Positions 12,613 through 23,994 are shown, counted from the stretch's first letter. The stretch is 64,000 nt of DNA from Rhodamnia argentea (GCF_020921035.1 NC_063154.1:4898001-4962000); one strand, 5' to 3'. Translations and numbers: made by a program. The notes: a model not told the origin generated them from the letters alone.

Positions 12613-12975
12613 TCGGAAGCCGGAATATCATATATAGAAGAAATTTTCCGGCAGAGTAACTTTGTAGGAAGAGAGTCATCATGTCAAATTTGATGGCTTC
12701 TTGTGCTTTGTACTTCTCCAGTTGAAAGTGTGAAACTCCTTTCATTTATTTCCCGAAACGCGGAAATTTTTACTTGATTAATAATGTATATGATAGAATT
12801 TATTTATAAAATATAGAACGGGGTCGTTTTCGAGTTATTATATTACTTGGATAAATCGATTTCCTCCGGTGTTACGATAACTCTATTTGTTCAGCCTATG
12901 ACCTTGGCGCCTGCCGATACGAGAACTGTTAAGTCAAAACAATCTCTCCCTCTCGTTCTCGAACGCTCTCAGAAC

Positions 12976-13494
12976 ATGAACAGCAGTCCAGGCAGCGGCG
13001 GCACAAGCTCGGATGGCTACGCGGGCGACATCAGCTCGTTCGCGTACGACATGGTGTTCATAATCGGTTTCATCGTCCTCGTCCTCGTCATCACCCTCTC
13101 CTCCTACCTCTGCATCCGTGCTAACCGCCGGGCGGTCATCCCGGCTAGGATTGTGCTCCGGCGATTCGACGTCGAGTCGGCCCAAGCGCGTAGGGGGATC
13201 GACGAGGCCACACTCCGGGGCTACCCGACGGTGCTGTTCTCGAGCGTGAAGCACCACGAGAAGAACAACTCAGCGGACTCGAGCGATGGTGTTGGCGGTG
13301 GTTCTTGCTCGATATGCCTGGGAGAATACAAGGAGAGCGATGTACTGCGACTGTTGCCGGAGTGCGGGCACTTCTTCCACATGAAGTGCGTCGATCCGTG
13401 GCTGAGATTGCACGCCACGTGCCCCGTCTGCAGGAAGTCGCCGGTGCCCGTGGCCGTACGGGCCGATGGCAATTCTCACGGCGGAGACAGGTAA
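12976..13494 (+). CDS. ATL-type RING-H2 E3 ubiquitin ligase
   Basis: Second ATL-family gene, intronless, 172 aa from the ATG at 12976. An in-frame ATG at 12847 would add 43 residues without ATL features, so the shorter start is preferred. Hydrophobic helix at about 26-48 ([20 protein letters not shown]), a GLD-like region ([13 protein letters not shown]) before the RING, and a canonical RING-H2 from [17 protein letters not shown] through [12 protein letters not shown] to [11 protein letters not shown]. The RING is nearly the same as that of the gene at 5458, so the two are probably paralogues, separated by the X8 and TIC20 genes. This copy retains the GLD motif that the first has largely lost. 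Confidence 0.87.
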   Translation: MNSSPGSGGTSSDGYAGDISSFAYDMVFIIGFIVLVLVITLSSYLCIRANRRAVIPARIVLRRFDVESAQARRGIDEATLRGYPTVLFSSVKHHEKNNSADSSDGVGGGSCSICLGEYKESDVLRLLPECGHFFHMKCVDPWLRLHATCPVCRKSPVPVAVRADGNSHGGDR

Positions 13495-14115
13495 GTTAGG
13501 CGGTTGATTCAAAAGGAGGTTCGCCGGAAAATGATTAAAATGGAACGGCTCCTGTAGATGCTTTGTGGATATCCACTGTTGATACGCGTCTGTAGCATTT
13601 ACGAAATGAAGCACTGAAGTTTTGAATCCTCAACGTTTTGAAACTACCTCTGTTTCTTTGGCCTCAGCAGAGCCAATCTCTTCTGATTTTTTCCCTTCAG
13701 GTACCAATTTTTTTTTTTTTTTTTTGCAATTGAAATTGTGGCTGGAAATTTTTAGACGGAAAAGGCTGCAATTGGATTTTTGAAAGGGTAAGACAAGTTA
13801 GGAGAAGATGATGAAGAAGACAGGAGTTGACCAAATTGATTGGCCGAGGGATGGAAGGGAAGTCATTATCGACATGATGAGAGCCGGACCAAATATCAAC
13901 ACCCATTTCGACTTATACTTCACGAAATCCGCCGGGGCTGCTGGTTTTATATAAATTTAGTTTTTTTCTTTGACATATGGGAACATACTAATCAAACCCT
14001 CGGATTTGATAATCCAGTTGTAACCCAATGACCCGTGATGTGGACGAACATCGTTTTACTTTGTTGAAAACGTAGCACAACAAACCAAAGCCCACATCTT
14101 GTAAACTATAGGTAA
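13495..14115. other. Intergenic, 3' flank of RING-H2 gene
   Basis: Contains the probable 3' UTR and a poly-T run at about 13710-13726. No gene recognised. Confidence 0.5.
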
Positions 14116-15651
14116 GGGAAAATTGTTAAAAAAATCATAAACCTTTCACATTTTTATCGGGACAAGTGTCAAAAAAGTCCTAAACCTATTGCATTAGTGC
14201 CAATTCAGTCCTAAACCTTTTTTTGGTGCCAATTCAGTCCTAAACCTTTTGCATTGGTGCCAATTAAGTCCTAAACCTTTTTTTGGTGCTAATTTAGTCT
14301 TAAACCTTCCGTATTGTTGCCAATTCAGTCCTAAATCTTTTATATTTATACCAATTGAGTTAATCCGGCCAATTTTGATAAAAAATCGCTGACGTGGACA
14401 TCGATTGTCCTACATGACACGGCTAACGCTAACTTGGACTTTTTTTAATATTATTTTAATATTTTAAATAAATTTTAAGCATTTTTTTGGTTTTTTTCAA
14501 AATTATTTTTAAAAATTATTTAAAATATTAAAAAAATATTAAAAAAATCCACGTTAGCGCCAACCGTGCCATGTAGGATAATTGACCTCCATGCCAGTGA
14601 TTTCCAATCAAAATTGGCCGAATTGACTCAATTGACATAAATACAAAATTTTTAGGACTAAATTGGCACTATTGTAAAAGTTTAGGATTGAATTGACACT
14701 AATAAAAGGTGTAGGACTTAATTGGCACCAATCAAAGGGTTTAGGACTGAATTGGCACCCAAAAAAGGTTTGAGATTGAATTGGCACTAATGCAATAGGT
14801 TTAGGACTTTTTTGACACTTTTCCCCATTTTTATCAATTCAGTTCTAAATTTTTTAAGTTTGTCGATTCAATCTTAACTCTTTTCATTTTCTGCCGATTC
14901 AGTCCTATTTATCGACATGAATACCGACTGTCTTACGTGACGTCGCCAACATTGACGTGGATAATTTTTAAATATTTCTATTTTAAAAAAAAATCCATTT
15001 TTCCTATCTTTTCCTTTGCTGGCTTCAAGGTTGGCGATCCCCGCCGAATTAGGGCCGACAGGGGTCGTCGGCCACCGAGTAAGGAGTGGCGAGGGTCGGC
15101 CCCTTGGAGAGAGCCGACGGGCCGCCGACCCCCATGGGTCCTTGGGCAAGGGCCGCGAATCCCCCGCGGCCGAAGGCGAGAGGTTGCGACCATCGCCCTT
15201 GCGGGCCATGGGAAGGGCGTTGCAACGCTCACTCGCCCCTGCCGTGGCCAAATCTGGTCATGGTGACTCATGCTGGCCTAAATCTAGCCATGGTGAGGGG
15301 GGGCGAGGGCCGCGACGCCCTCGCCGTGGCCCAAGAGGGCGCTCGGCCGCGAGGGATTCAAGACCCTTGCCCAAGGACCCGCGAGGATCGCCAACCCCCA
15401 CCGACTCTTGCCCAGGGGCTGGCGACCCCCATTGCCCCTTGCCTAGGGGTCGCCGAGCTTAAAACCAGCAAACCAAAGAACAAAAAAAGCAATTTTTTTC
15501 AATAAAAATTTTAAAACATAAGCCATATCCGGCGAATATGACTGAATCGGCACAAAGTGCAAAGATTTAAGATTAAATCGGCAAACTTAAAAGGTTTAGA
15601 ACTGAATTGGTAAAAGTATGAAACGTTTAAGATTTTTTTGACAATTTTCCC
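14116..15651. mobile_element. Non-autonomous Mutator-like TIR element (outer, nested host)
   Basis: Element with terminal inverted repeats: left end begins GGGAAAATTGTTAAAAAAATC, right end is the complement of GGGAAAATTGTCAAAAAAATC. The subterminal regions are made of degenerate tandem units such as 'tcgattcaatcttaac'. The interior (about 15010-15470) is very GC-rich and carries overlapping ORFs on both strands with no family resemblance, most likely not genes. A second element (14159-14826) is inserted inside its left arm. No clean target-site duplication was found for the outer element. Confidence 0.7.
14159..14826. mobile_element. Non-autonomous Mutator-like TIR element (inner, 9-bp TSD)
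   Basis: 668-bp element whose ends (left GGGACAAGTGTCAAAAAAG, right the complement of GGGGAAAAGTGTCAAAAAAG) are inverted copies, each followed by tandem 'gccaattcagtcctaaacc' units. It is flanked by the 9-bp duplication ATTTTTATC at 14150-14158 and 14827-14835, a length typical of Mutator-like elements. Interior is AT-rich with no coding sequence, so it must have been moved in trans. Confidence 0.85.
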
Positions 15652-16179
15652 TGTAGAAGTTCTGCATGTGTGAACCTCTGTAGATGTAAACGGCAACCTA
15701 CCTTAACAAGGAAAAAGACATTGCACCTTGTACAAATCTCATACGTGGGAACCTTCTAATGCTTCTCGACCTTCAGATATGGTGCATTGACTTCACTAAG
15801 TTCGGATGCATTAAGCTCGCGTGTTGCGGGTTTATGCCATAATCAGTCCAAAGGGAAAAAGGGGCAGTAGAAAAGAATTGAAACAGCAGAGCGTGAATAC
15901 CATCTACAGAGAATGATACGAGTTTAGGACCAAGAATACCAACGCATCACTACATAATTAATGCTCAACATGGTATGAGATCTACCGATTAAATCTCATG
16001 AGGTCACCTTCACAATTGATCACGGGACTCGCGTGGAGGCGACCACTGTGATTCGGCAGCAGAAGATATAATGACATCTTTCTACTAAGCCTAATATTCA
16101 TCTTAAATGAATTGTGAAAAGTTTCTGCCTCGAAATTAAGGGCCTGAATGAATTAACCAAAAGAACGGGTCAGCTGCAG
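15652..16179. other. Intergenic, 3' flank of the 5'-nucleotidase gene
   Basis: Non-coding; the right part should be 3' UTR of the minus-strand nucleotidase gene. No feature recognised. Confidence 0.5.
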
Positions 16180-19100
16180 TCAAGTGGCTTTGGCTGGAAG
16201 AAGTTGAGAGGCAAGCTCCAGCACCCCCGACATAGGAGCGTCATTCTATGAAAGTGTAAAGACATTTAATGCAATGAGAATCACATCAGGTTCATGAAAA
16301 GGCCGAGAAAATTTTTAAGGAGTAAGTCTCACTAACCAGATAAACGACATCAAATGCCTTGCGGTAGCTATTGATAGAACCCTCAATATTGTCATTCCTG
16401 GAAAAGATGTTCACATTGTCAAGGAAGTAGATGAATCTGCAGAGAACAGACTTATCTAGCAGTGACCGCTTCTTAAACAAGGAAATTGAATACAAAAAGG
16501 TGTCAACATGCAAAAATCAGACCAGTCATTTCACGACTTAAGTACACTACAAGTGCCAAAATTTGGGTATGGCGCCCATTTTAGTGTCAAAACTTTCAAA
16601 ATAGTCACTTAAGTGCTAAAAAAGATCACTTCGAGTGCCAAAACTTTTAAAAACGATCACTTAAGTGTCAAGTTTTTTTAAAAATGCTCACTTCGGTGCC
16701 AATTTCGGTGAGCAACGTCAACTCAAATATTAATAAAAAATAGGCTATGTCGGATTTCCAGCGAGTCATGTTAGCTCAAATCGGAGTTGATACTGAAGTA
16801 AGTGTTTCAAAAAAATTGACATTTAAGTGATCGTTTGAAAATTTTGATACTAAAGTGAGCGCTGTGTACAAGTTTTAGCACTTGTAGCGTACTTTAGCCG
16901 TCATTTCACCTCTATATCAAAAGTTGTAACTATTTCCATCATCAAGGGAAAAGCTATAAATATAGCAAAAAATTGCATGCATTTCCTAGAAGATTATCGA
17001 GAATACTTATGGTACACCCTTCTGCTATGAAGAAGCACTTTTTTTTTTTTTCTCTTTTTCCTTTTTTTCGTTAAGTTGGCACGTTAAATTCATGGTGTGA
17101 TCACCTCAAAGTTTGATACGCTATACTCAAAACTTATGCACATGACAAAGGGAAATAGACTTACAAAAATCCCACTGATACTCGAGTTTCATAGCTCAGA
17201 CCATCAGACATGCCCAAGTCCCCAATATGGTCCCCGAGAAGCAAGACATTGGTTCTCATCTTAACTGAGGCACTATCATCAACTGTTCCGTTAACATCAC
17301 CTAATTGCTCGTGAAGCGGAGCAGCCATATCAAGTGCATGCTCATTTTTGTTCAGACTGTGAATTGTCCTCCCTGGACATGTCAGCATATATACAAAAAA
17401 GTACAGCAGGATTCATCAATTGTTAAGCACATACTCAAGCAAACTGAAACATTCACATCATGGGAGACAACAGTGATGCAAATTACGCCTATATAAAAAG
17501 GTCTTCTTGACGAATTCCCTAAGGGCACTAGTTAACCATACTTACTAGTTAACCATAATTAATAGAGTTAATAGTACAAGTATGCTGGCCAACCTCAAGC
17601 AAGGGCCGCCACTGGCGAAGTCGCCGCCCAGCCCCACCCCAGCCAGCAGCAGCTCTCACCTGTGGTCAGCCAATGCTGGCCAGTGGCTGGGACCCGGTAA
17701 CCCGGCCTATCCTCGCCCAAGGCTGGCGATTGAGGGCCGATGGCGGCAAGGGCCCCACCCTTGATTTTTTTTTAAATATAAAATTAAGTTTTAATTAATA
17801 AAAAAGGGAAAAAAAATATAAATGACGAAAATATCCTTAACTAGCTAGTGAGCTCATGCCATTCTTTGAGACTGATATAGCTACTTCAGGCCCTTATTCC
17901 AAACAAGGTCTACTTTAGGACCTTATTAGAGAAAATGAAAGCACTTGGGGCCCTTATTTGGAATTTTCCAAAAAATCCTAAACTAGTATACTTGGGAAAA
18001 ATTTACCACAAACTAATTTTTTGACCACTAAAAACCACAAACCGGTATACCAATGACAAATTTATCCTTCGTTAGTTTCTGTTAAATTGGGTTAATTTAT
18101 GTAAAACCCCGGACTAGTACACATGAAAAACGGAGAGTTAAAACCCCAAATTGAGACACCCGTCAACCGCCACATGTTATTTAATTCAGCAATTTGACGG
18201 TAAAATGTAACGAACATTAACGGTAGGTAAATTTATCATAGGTATACCAATTGAGGTTTTTGATAGTCAAAAAATAGTTTTGGGCAAATTTGTTATAAGT
18301 GTACCAGTTTGAGATTTTTCACGGTATTAACCCTATTTAATAAAGTATTGTTTTTATTACCATTGTAATGATCACACATAACCCGAGAAAGACGGTGCAT
18401 TGGAAATGACGAACATTCTTTATTGAGATGTTTAACCAGTGATCGCAAGGTACTCATCAACAAAATCCATATTAATACAAAAGTCATGTGTAAATTGATG
18501 ACAACATATGAAGAACAAGTAGGAGCAAAAGAAAATTCTACACCCAGACCTCTAAGTTATATTGCCATATCCCAAATGCATTGAATAGCCACCATTCGAT
18601 ATAAATAATTCTATAAGCAGCTGATCCTAGAAGTTCTATCAGCATGGAGCAGTCAACAACAAGAAGTCAATTGATCCACCTGAAGTCAAAAGCTCACTGC
18701 TACTCCTCATCATAGAGATAATAGCATAAAAAAGAAGAAGGCCACAAAACCAAAATGCAAGTGCATGCACAAGTAGGTCATCTGACAAGAAATATAATAA
18801 CACAAAAAGGATTCAAGAAAGAAGCACAATATTCCAGCTAACAGGATCTCAGGAAATCAGGGAAATACTGTCATATGACTATTTATTTCCAAGTCATGCA
18901 TGACATTTCTCCACGGCATGAAATTAATCAACTGATACCTTTGAAAGATATAAGGCCACCATCATTGTCAAACTCCATCCGGTTTGAGACAACCCTGATG
19001 TTTCTGAAAGATCTGTGGAGCTTCTGCCTTAAGACCTAGGGTCAAACGTTTAAAAAAAAAAAGAATCAAATTATACTAGAAAGACATTAAATCAGAAAAT

Positions 19101-20994
19101 AGTACCATAAATATTTTTCTCTTCCGGTATTCACCTCCTCTATAATGTCTGCTAGCCCTGCAGAAAAAATAAGGATAGGAATGCCTCTTTCCTGCAACCA
19201 ACAGAGAGAATACTGAGACATAACTGGCATAATTGCATTCAAGGCACTAGAACCTATAACAAGATGCTGAAAATAATCATTTACACTGATTCTTTGATGA
19301 CACCTACTCCACTGGAAAAGAAGAATATAAGCACTTCACACACTCTAGGAGGGCCTATTACAGCGAGATGCAGCGGTCATTCCATGAAAGATGAAATTTA
19401 CCTCCAAAAACTCAAAGAGTTCAACCACACCCTCTCTAAAAGCAATGTTAGCACTAGCGACAGACTTCTTTATATCATCATAGGTAAGGCCACCCTCAAC
19501 AAGAAGAGCATGAGTCTTCTCCCACCTGTGTTGATTACAATGATTTAGAGAGAGATGATTATATACAGAAGCATTTGGATGCACTAATTAGCAATTTAAA
19601 AATGAGTGTCCTACTTCATGCTAAGATCCTCAAAATCCGCATTACTTGATGTCAACAGTACTTACGAACTTATGCATAACAAAGTCCCATTGTACAACAA
19701 GCATAAATAGTACCATAAAGAGCAGAGACATCGCTTACCACTCTTCCATGAGCTTTGTCTTTTCATCAATTGGAATTGTTGGTGAGAACTCTAGTGGGTG
19801 ATAATATTCATATAATTGCTGCCTCTTAGCATCATATTCCGGATTCCCCTGTTGCAAAAGGCCATGACTGCCTACTAATATTATTAGACATGACAACCAG
19901 GGAGGGTACCGACAATTAAGCAGGAAATAACAGCACATGATCCAAACAACCAACAGCAACTTACTTTGGCCCCGGCAGCCATTAACCCAGTACCTAGTCA
20001 GTGTTGCATCAAAATCTGCAATCACCTGCCAATAATACTCAGTGATGACCAAAAACTATGTCTGATGCTGCCTTGCAGGGGAAACTTCAATTTGCCAAAA
20101 AGTGAATTTTAAAGCACTAGATAATAGATATGACTTTCACCAACAGCGTGTCAAAATCAAAGGCATCGAAATATAGATACAACATACCACATTCCTAGAA
20201 AAGGTTGGGCAAAAATACAGATGCACACCCTACCATTTAATATACATTGAGCATTCCAAAAAACTTGGCTCAAAAACCAGTTTAATTGCATGTCATGTGG
20301 CACGAGCGTATCGAAAAACCAGGGACATATGGTACTAATTTTTAAGCAGAAGTGCGTGATCGATGCTACTGGCCAAGGGATAATAGAACAGACTTTACCA
20401 AGTACAAAATCTTCATCAGTTTCCATGAACTATCACCGCAATATTTGACTACAACTTCTCAAGGAGTTTTAGGTTCGACAAATTCCGCACATCAAACAAA
20501 ACAGCAAAAAAATACAATTTCTCTCTAAGAAAAGGGAGGACCTGGAGCTTCTGAGGCCCAGCATTCCGAATCGCGTCGATCTTCCGATCAAGCGATTGTC
20601 GGTCGTCGACGACCACCTCCCAACCCTTCGACGGGCCGTAGTCGCCCATTTCACCTCGATTTCTGGAGCTGTAGCTGCCACAAGGAAACCCTACGCATCA
20701 CTTACCCAATCGCACTCAGAACAGAGCATTTAGGCTGAAGATGATGAGCGTAAGACGCATGCGCGCGGAACGGAACGGGGAAGTGATGGCTTCCTCACAT
20801 TTGGAGATGCGAAAGCGGGAACAATGTGTTGCAGATGAAAGAGCAAGGGAGGCACAGAAAGGAATTTCGTACCTCGAGCTGAGAGAGAAGAGGACGAGGA
20901 CGTGGGGTTTGGGAGCGCGAGCTCGGCCACGGCCGCGGCCACTGCAGCGAGTGGGAATGGTGGCGGCGATGAAGCTTTGGAGCCGCGAACACAT
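16180..20994 (-). CDS. Pyrimidine / 7-methylguanosine-phosphate 5'-nucleotidase (UMPH-1, HAD family)
   Basis: Ten exons on the minus strand: 20873-20994, 20542-20674, 19965-20025, 19739-19871, 19402-19525, 19135-19191, 18939-19035, 17165-17372, 16337-16397, 16180-16245; phases all agree (1,062 nt, 353 aa). The product matches cytosolic 5'-nucleotidase III, a HAD phosphatase that dephosphorylates nucleoside monophosphates. HAD motif I is DFDATLTRYW (nucleophile Asp), motif II FSAGLAD, motif IV GDHIGDLGMSD; other family blocks are GLLQQGNPEYDAKRQ and HPLEFSPTIPIDEKTK. Exon 1 adds an Arg-rich, Ser/Ala-rich N-terminus (MCSRLQSFIAATIPTRC) that could be an organelle targeting sequence; a downstream Met (MGDYGPSKGW) would give a cytosolic form. 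Introns hold two TIR elements and a GC-rich insert. Confidence 0.9.
16535..16899. mobile_element. TIR element with 10-bp TSD in nucleotidase intron
   Basis: 365-bp non-autonomous element with inverted ends (left GACTTAAGTACACTACAAG, right the complement of GGCTAAAGTACGCTACAAG) and subterminal 'agtgccaaaactt' repeats. Perfect 10-bp duplication GTCATTTCAC at 16525-16534 and 16900-16909. The TSD length and structure suggest the Mutator-like superfamily, but the end sequence differs from the 14-kb family. Confidence 0.85.
17580..17765. repeat. GC-rich insert in nucleotidase intron
   Basis: A sharply GC-rich block in an AT-rich intron, built of 'gccggcgag/ctggcc'-like words similar to the cores at 15.0-15.5, 37.3-37.5 and 38.3-38.5 kb. 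Probably the interior of a decayed TIR element; the short ORF through it is not credible as a gene. Confidence 0.5.
17960..18334. mobile_element. Decayed TIR element, 'accccaaac..ggtattaaccct' family
   Basis: Left part carries 'acaaatttaccacaaact' units and right part inverted 'gtaccagtttgagatttttcacggtattaaccct' units, matching the ends of the element at 53289-54113. Left terminus is degraded; no target duplication identified. Lies in the intron between 17372 and 18939. Confidence 0.6.
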
Positions 20995-21705
20995 TGCCCA
21001 CGCAGTGCCAGATTTTTTTATTATTTTAATTTACAGATAGTGCCACTGCCGCGCTGATGATACTGTGCCATTTGGGCTTCGCTGAGCTGTCCCTTCCTTT
21101 TTCTGGAAAAGCCGACGAAAGAACTTGGCCGAATTATTTTCTGATATTCTGACAAGAAAAAAAAAGAAATATTTTCTGATTAAAAAAACACACACATATC
21201 TAATCTGGCGGTCATGGTACATAGTTTGCATGAATTCCATGTCACTATTTTTAAATGTGATATCCTCAAGGTATTGTCCGTTTTGGCATGCTACGTATCT
21301 ATATATAAGTTAATTTCAATTTTAACACAAACACATATCTTAAACACGTTCTTTCCTTATTCGACTCACCATCCTAGAAACCTGCCAGGGCCTGCTTCTT
21401 ATTCGAGCCCTCTAACCCCGATGATCACTTTCCGTCCTCATCGTATCAGGTCGTTACCGTCCACCCGAAAGACGCAACCTTCAACCACCCAAAATCCCAC
21501 TTCCAAAAGTCCCCATCGTTATCGCTCTTGCTCTAGCCAAGGAATTTGAAAAGAGTGGGAAGGAAAGAGACGAGCAACCACAGCTCTAGGTAGTGCGTAT
21601 CTCTCCTAAGGAGACCGCGACCATAGGTTGTTCGGATAGTTCAGGAATAAGATCCAACACATCAACTTATCTTCTCCAGGAAAGCATTCAGACCATGTGC
21701 ATATT
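20995..21705. other. Promoter side of the 5'-nucleotidase gene
   Basis: AT-rich sequence upstream of the minus-strand nucleotidase start. A segment at 21610-21690 recurs at about 37930-38025 in diverged form, so a dispersed repeat is present. No gene recognised. Confidence 0.4.
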
Positions 21706-22000
21706 CTGCAATTGAATCGCTTGCTTAAACTTCGCTCGCGCTTTCCCATAGTGTTCCGTTCGAATTGAAGCATGTCCTCAAGCATTCCATACAGGAAAGC
21801 CATATATCTGCACTTCTTACAAGTGTGGACAACCATACTATGTTGCTCATCTGCAATCAACCTGTCTCGAAGACGATCAGCTGACTCTTTGTCAGCAATA
21901 TCGTCCAGGGAAGCAGAAATCCCAGATCTGGGGAGACTCCGAAGCAGTTCGGAGCGTCCAAGCCAGATATCTGTCTGCAGGAGAAGTTCAGAGGGCTCAT
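21706..22000 (-). pseudogene. Fragment of plant ZFYVE26/spastizin-like gene
   Basis: An exon-like stretch on the minus strand after an acceptor (ctacag at 22006-22001) reads EPSELLLQTDIWLGRSELL, then ISASLDDIADKESADRLRDR and MVVHTCKKC. These match my recollection of the alpha-solenoid region of the plant homologue of ZFYVE26 (SPG15), a large endolysosomal protein. After CKKC the homology jumps frame to FPVWNA, stop, GHASIRTEHYGKARAKFKQA, where family members have Trp in place of the stop. So there is at least one frameshift and one nonsense change. No other exons of this very long gene were seen nearby; it is an isolated decayed fragment at the left edge of the DC1 cluster. Confidence 0.65.
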
Positions 22001-22189
22001 CTGTAGACCGACTTACCTACTCTAGAGATACCAGCATCTGATATCATCCGCATCCTTATTTCTCTCAAGATTGCAAGACAACTCACTAGCCCCAGCCAGC
22101 TTTCCAAGAAGAGGTTTAGCATAGAATAATCCCTGCACGGATATGTTTGTTGCATGATATGCCCATCCAACTGTTTCCATTGATGAATC

Positions 22190-22350
22190 TCAGAGGTTTC
22201 CCATCTGATATTTGTACATATCGTCTTTGGGAGGCAAGGTCAAAGTAAGATCGTGCCGATGGCATTTGAGGCGGACCGTGATAGGCAGCTCTCAAGCGCA
22301 TTTCGGATTAAACACGAGGCTGCAATGCACGGTTCGCAATCCGAGTGGAT
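22190..22350 (-). pseudogene. DC1-finger relic
   Basis: The minus strand carries a decayed DC1 motif: reading across a small frame disruption gives SLVFNPKCALE and then LKCHRHDLTLPPKDDMYKY, which parallels FHPKCVLELPLTVxH...HALTLTPSVKDDT of the intact genes at 22.8 and 41.6 kb. Too short and broken to be functional. Confidence 0.5.
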
Positions 22351-22833
22351 GTTTGTACCTCCCTGTGCAACAAGCGTTGGCATAACTCCCCGTTGGTGGT
22401 GTTTATGATTGAATTTGGCTGGTAGAATGGCAGTGCAGCGACAGACATCGCGAGTCCAACAAGAACACACGCTTGGAGAAGGGACAGCGCCGGGCGTGGT
22501 GGTGAACTTGTTGCAGTGACAGCAGATAAAGTTCAAGTCAGGTCAGATTGCTGACAGCATTTATTTAACATGTAAGCACAGGTGTATTGACAAAAATATG
22601 AATCTCAAGACAAATCCCAACAATGGCCGCTTACTTTTTGTTATACAGCCACAAGTCATCCATATTATCGACTAGAGACAATGTGCATGCACTCTGAGTT
22701 GGTCATGAGAAGAAAATCAGCTTTCATCCTCTGTTTTGGATGGATACAAGAAACGGGAGAACCATTGATTTATCATACTCAGGAGACATACTGTGCATCA
22801 AAGCTCGTTTGCTATGTGGACCAACTGAAGTTG

Positions 22834-23994
22834 TCAGTTGTCCCGAAAAAAATTGTGGTCGATCACACAAGTAACATGAGCTTGGTAATCACAACTCTCG
22901 CAGTAATAAATCCAATCATTAGCCCTTCTCTGTTCCTCGCAGACATCGCAGTAGTACTGACACGTATCGTCTTTCACGGACGGCGTCAAAGTAAGAGCAT
23001 GCTCATCGCGTTTGTGCTGGACCGTGAGAGGCAATTCAAGCACGCACTTTGGATGAAAACTAAGGTCACAAGTGTTGCAGAAATAGTAGATATTCAGGCC
23101 TCTCATCGCACAGGCATTGCAGGTGAATTGATAAACTTTTCCATATGCGAATGTTCTCTCGGACGTCGCAAGGTGCAGTTCATGCTGATCGGCTTCGTGC
23201 TTGAAACAGGTAGGCAAACTGGCAGACTTTCTGCGAATGAATGCCTTACGACAGTGAACACACTCGGATGACCAGATGTCCAAATCTTCTCGCATCCTTT
23301 CTAACTCAAACTGGTCGTACAAGCATGATATTACCAACTTCTTTGCAGACTCAATTTGTCCCTCGAGTCCGTGAACCGATGCTGTGTCGACCGTGAGCTT
23401 AGGGACCTGAATACCACTGGCATCGTAGTCTTCGTACCCAAGTTGTTCAGATATCGCTTCAACATATTTACCTGAAGATGGCTTATGCGAGATGGAAGCC
23501 CCATCACCATCATCACCACCTGCAACTTGGCATTTCTCGAGCCAACGCTGTGATTCAATATGATCTCGTGGTGCACATTCAATGAGAATGATGGTTGCCC
23601 CCGCCGATGTTGCCAAACATAGGAGTTTATTGAAATGAACTCTGTGAGATGATGGCAAATCAATGACGACAGGATGGTTTCTTTCCAACTGGGTCTTAAG
23701 CACGCGCCAAAGAACTTGGTACGATAATTCACTGAATGGCTCGGGGGACAGGCATTGAGGCTGAGGGCGGCCCTTTTGAGCTCTTGAGATGCATTCGTGG
23801 ACACGATCATAGGCAATTAGAGTACATTTGAGAGCTTTAGCAAGTAACCGGGCCACAGTGCTCCTGCCTGCGCAGGGATGGCCCTTCACTACAATGATCA
23901 GCGCAGTCAAGTTCTCCTGGCGCTGGTTATCCAAGACCCGTTCATGAGCACATCCCCTTCGCTCCCTCTCGCACTTGCCATCTGTATATTTCAT
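22834..23994 (-). CDS. Type A P-loop kinase-like/DC1 zinc-finger protein, copy 1
   Basis: 386 aa from the ATG at 23994 (the frame stays open upstream to 24093, so a 5' exon is possible). Residues about 30-155 resemble plant P-loop kinases of the AAA_33 type: Walker A region VKGHPCAGRSTVARLLAKAL (38-46 GHPCAGRST; the usual Lys is Arg), SYQVLWRVLKTQLERNHPVV, IDLP in the Walker B position, and TIILIECAPRD. VPKLTVDTASV at about 198-208 closes the domain as in that family. Then come DC1-type Cys/His fingers: a CxxC pair near 245-248, a finger at about 264-318 (TCNAC...YFCNTCDLSFHPKC) and one at 326-376 (YYCDVCEE...YYCESCDYQAHVTC). DC1 fingers bind zinc and probably ligands such as lipids or proteins; a stress or defence role is only inferred. 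Confidence 0.7.
   Translation of the reverse strand: MKYTDGKCERERRGCAHERVLDNQRQENLTALIIVVKGHPCAGRSTVARLLAKALKCTLIAYDRVHECISRAQKGRPQPQCLSPEPFSELSYQVLWRVLKTQLERNHPVVIDLPSSHRVHFNKLLCLATSAGATIILIECAPRDHIESQRWLEKCQVAGGDDGDGASISHKPSSGKYVEAISEQLGYEDYDASGIQVPKLTVDTASVHGLEGQIESAKKLVISCLYDQFELERMREDLDIWSSECVHCRKAFIRRKSASLPTCFKHEADQHELHLATSERTFAYGKVYQFTCNACAMRGLNIYYFCNTCDLSFHPKCVLELPLTVQHKRDEHALTLTPSVKDDTCQYYCDVCEEQRRANDWIYYCESCDYQAHVTCVIDHNFFRDN

Noticed and set aside
14937..15505. Long overlapping ORFs of 100-150 codons on both strands
   Set aside because: They lie in the GC-rich core of a TIR element; length is explained by lack of AT-rich stop codons, all frames are similarly open and none resembles a protein family.
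22681..23271. 196-codon + strand ORF, and 41587-42093 (+)
   Set aside because: Antisense to the type A genes; the Cys/His finger code is on the minus strand.
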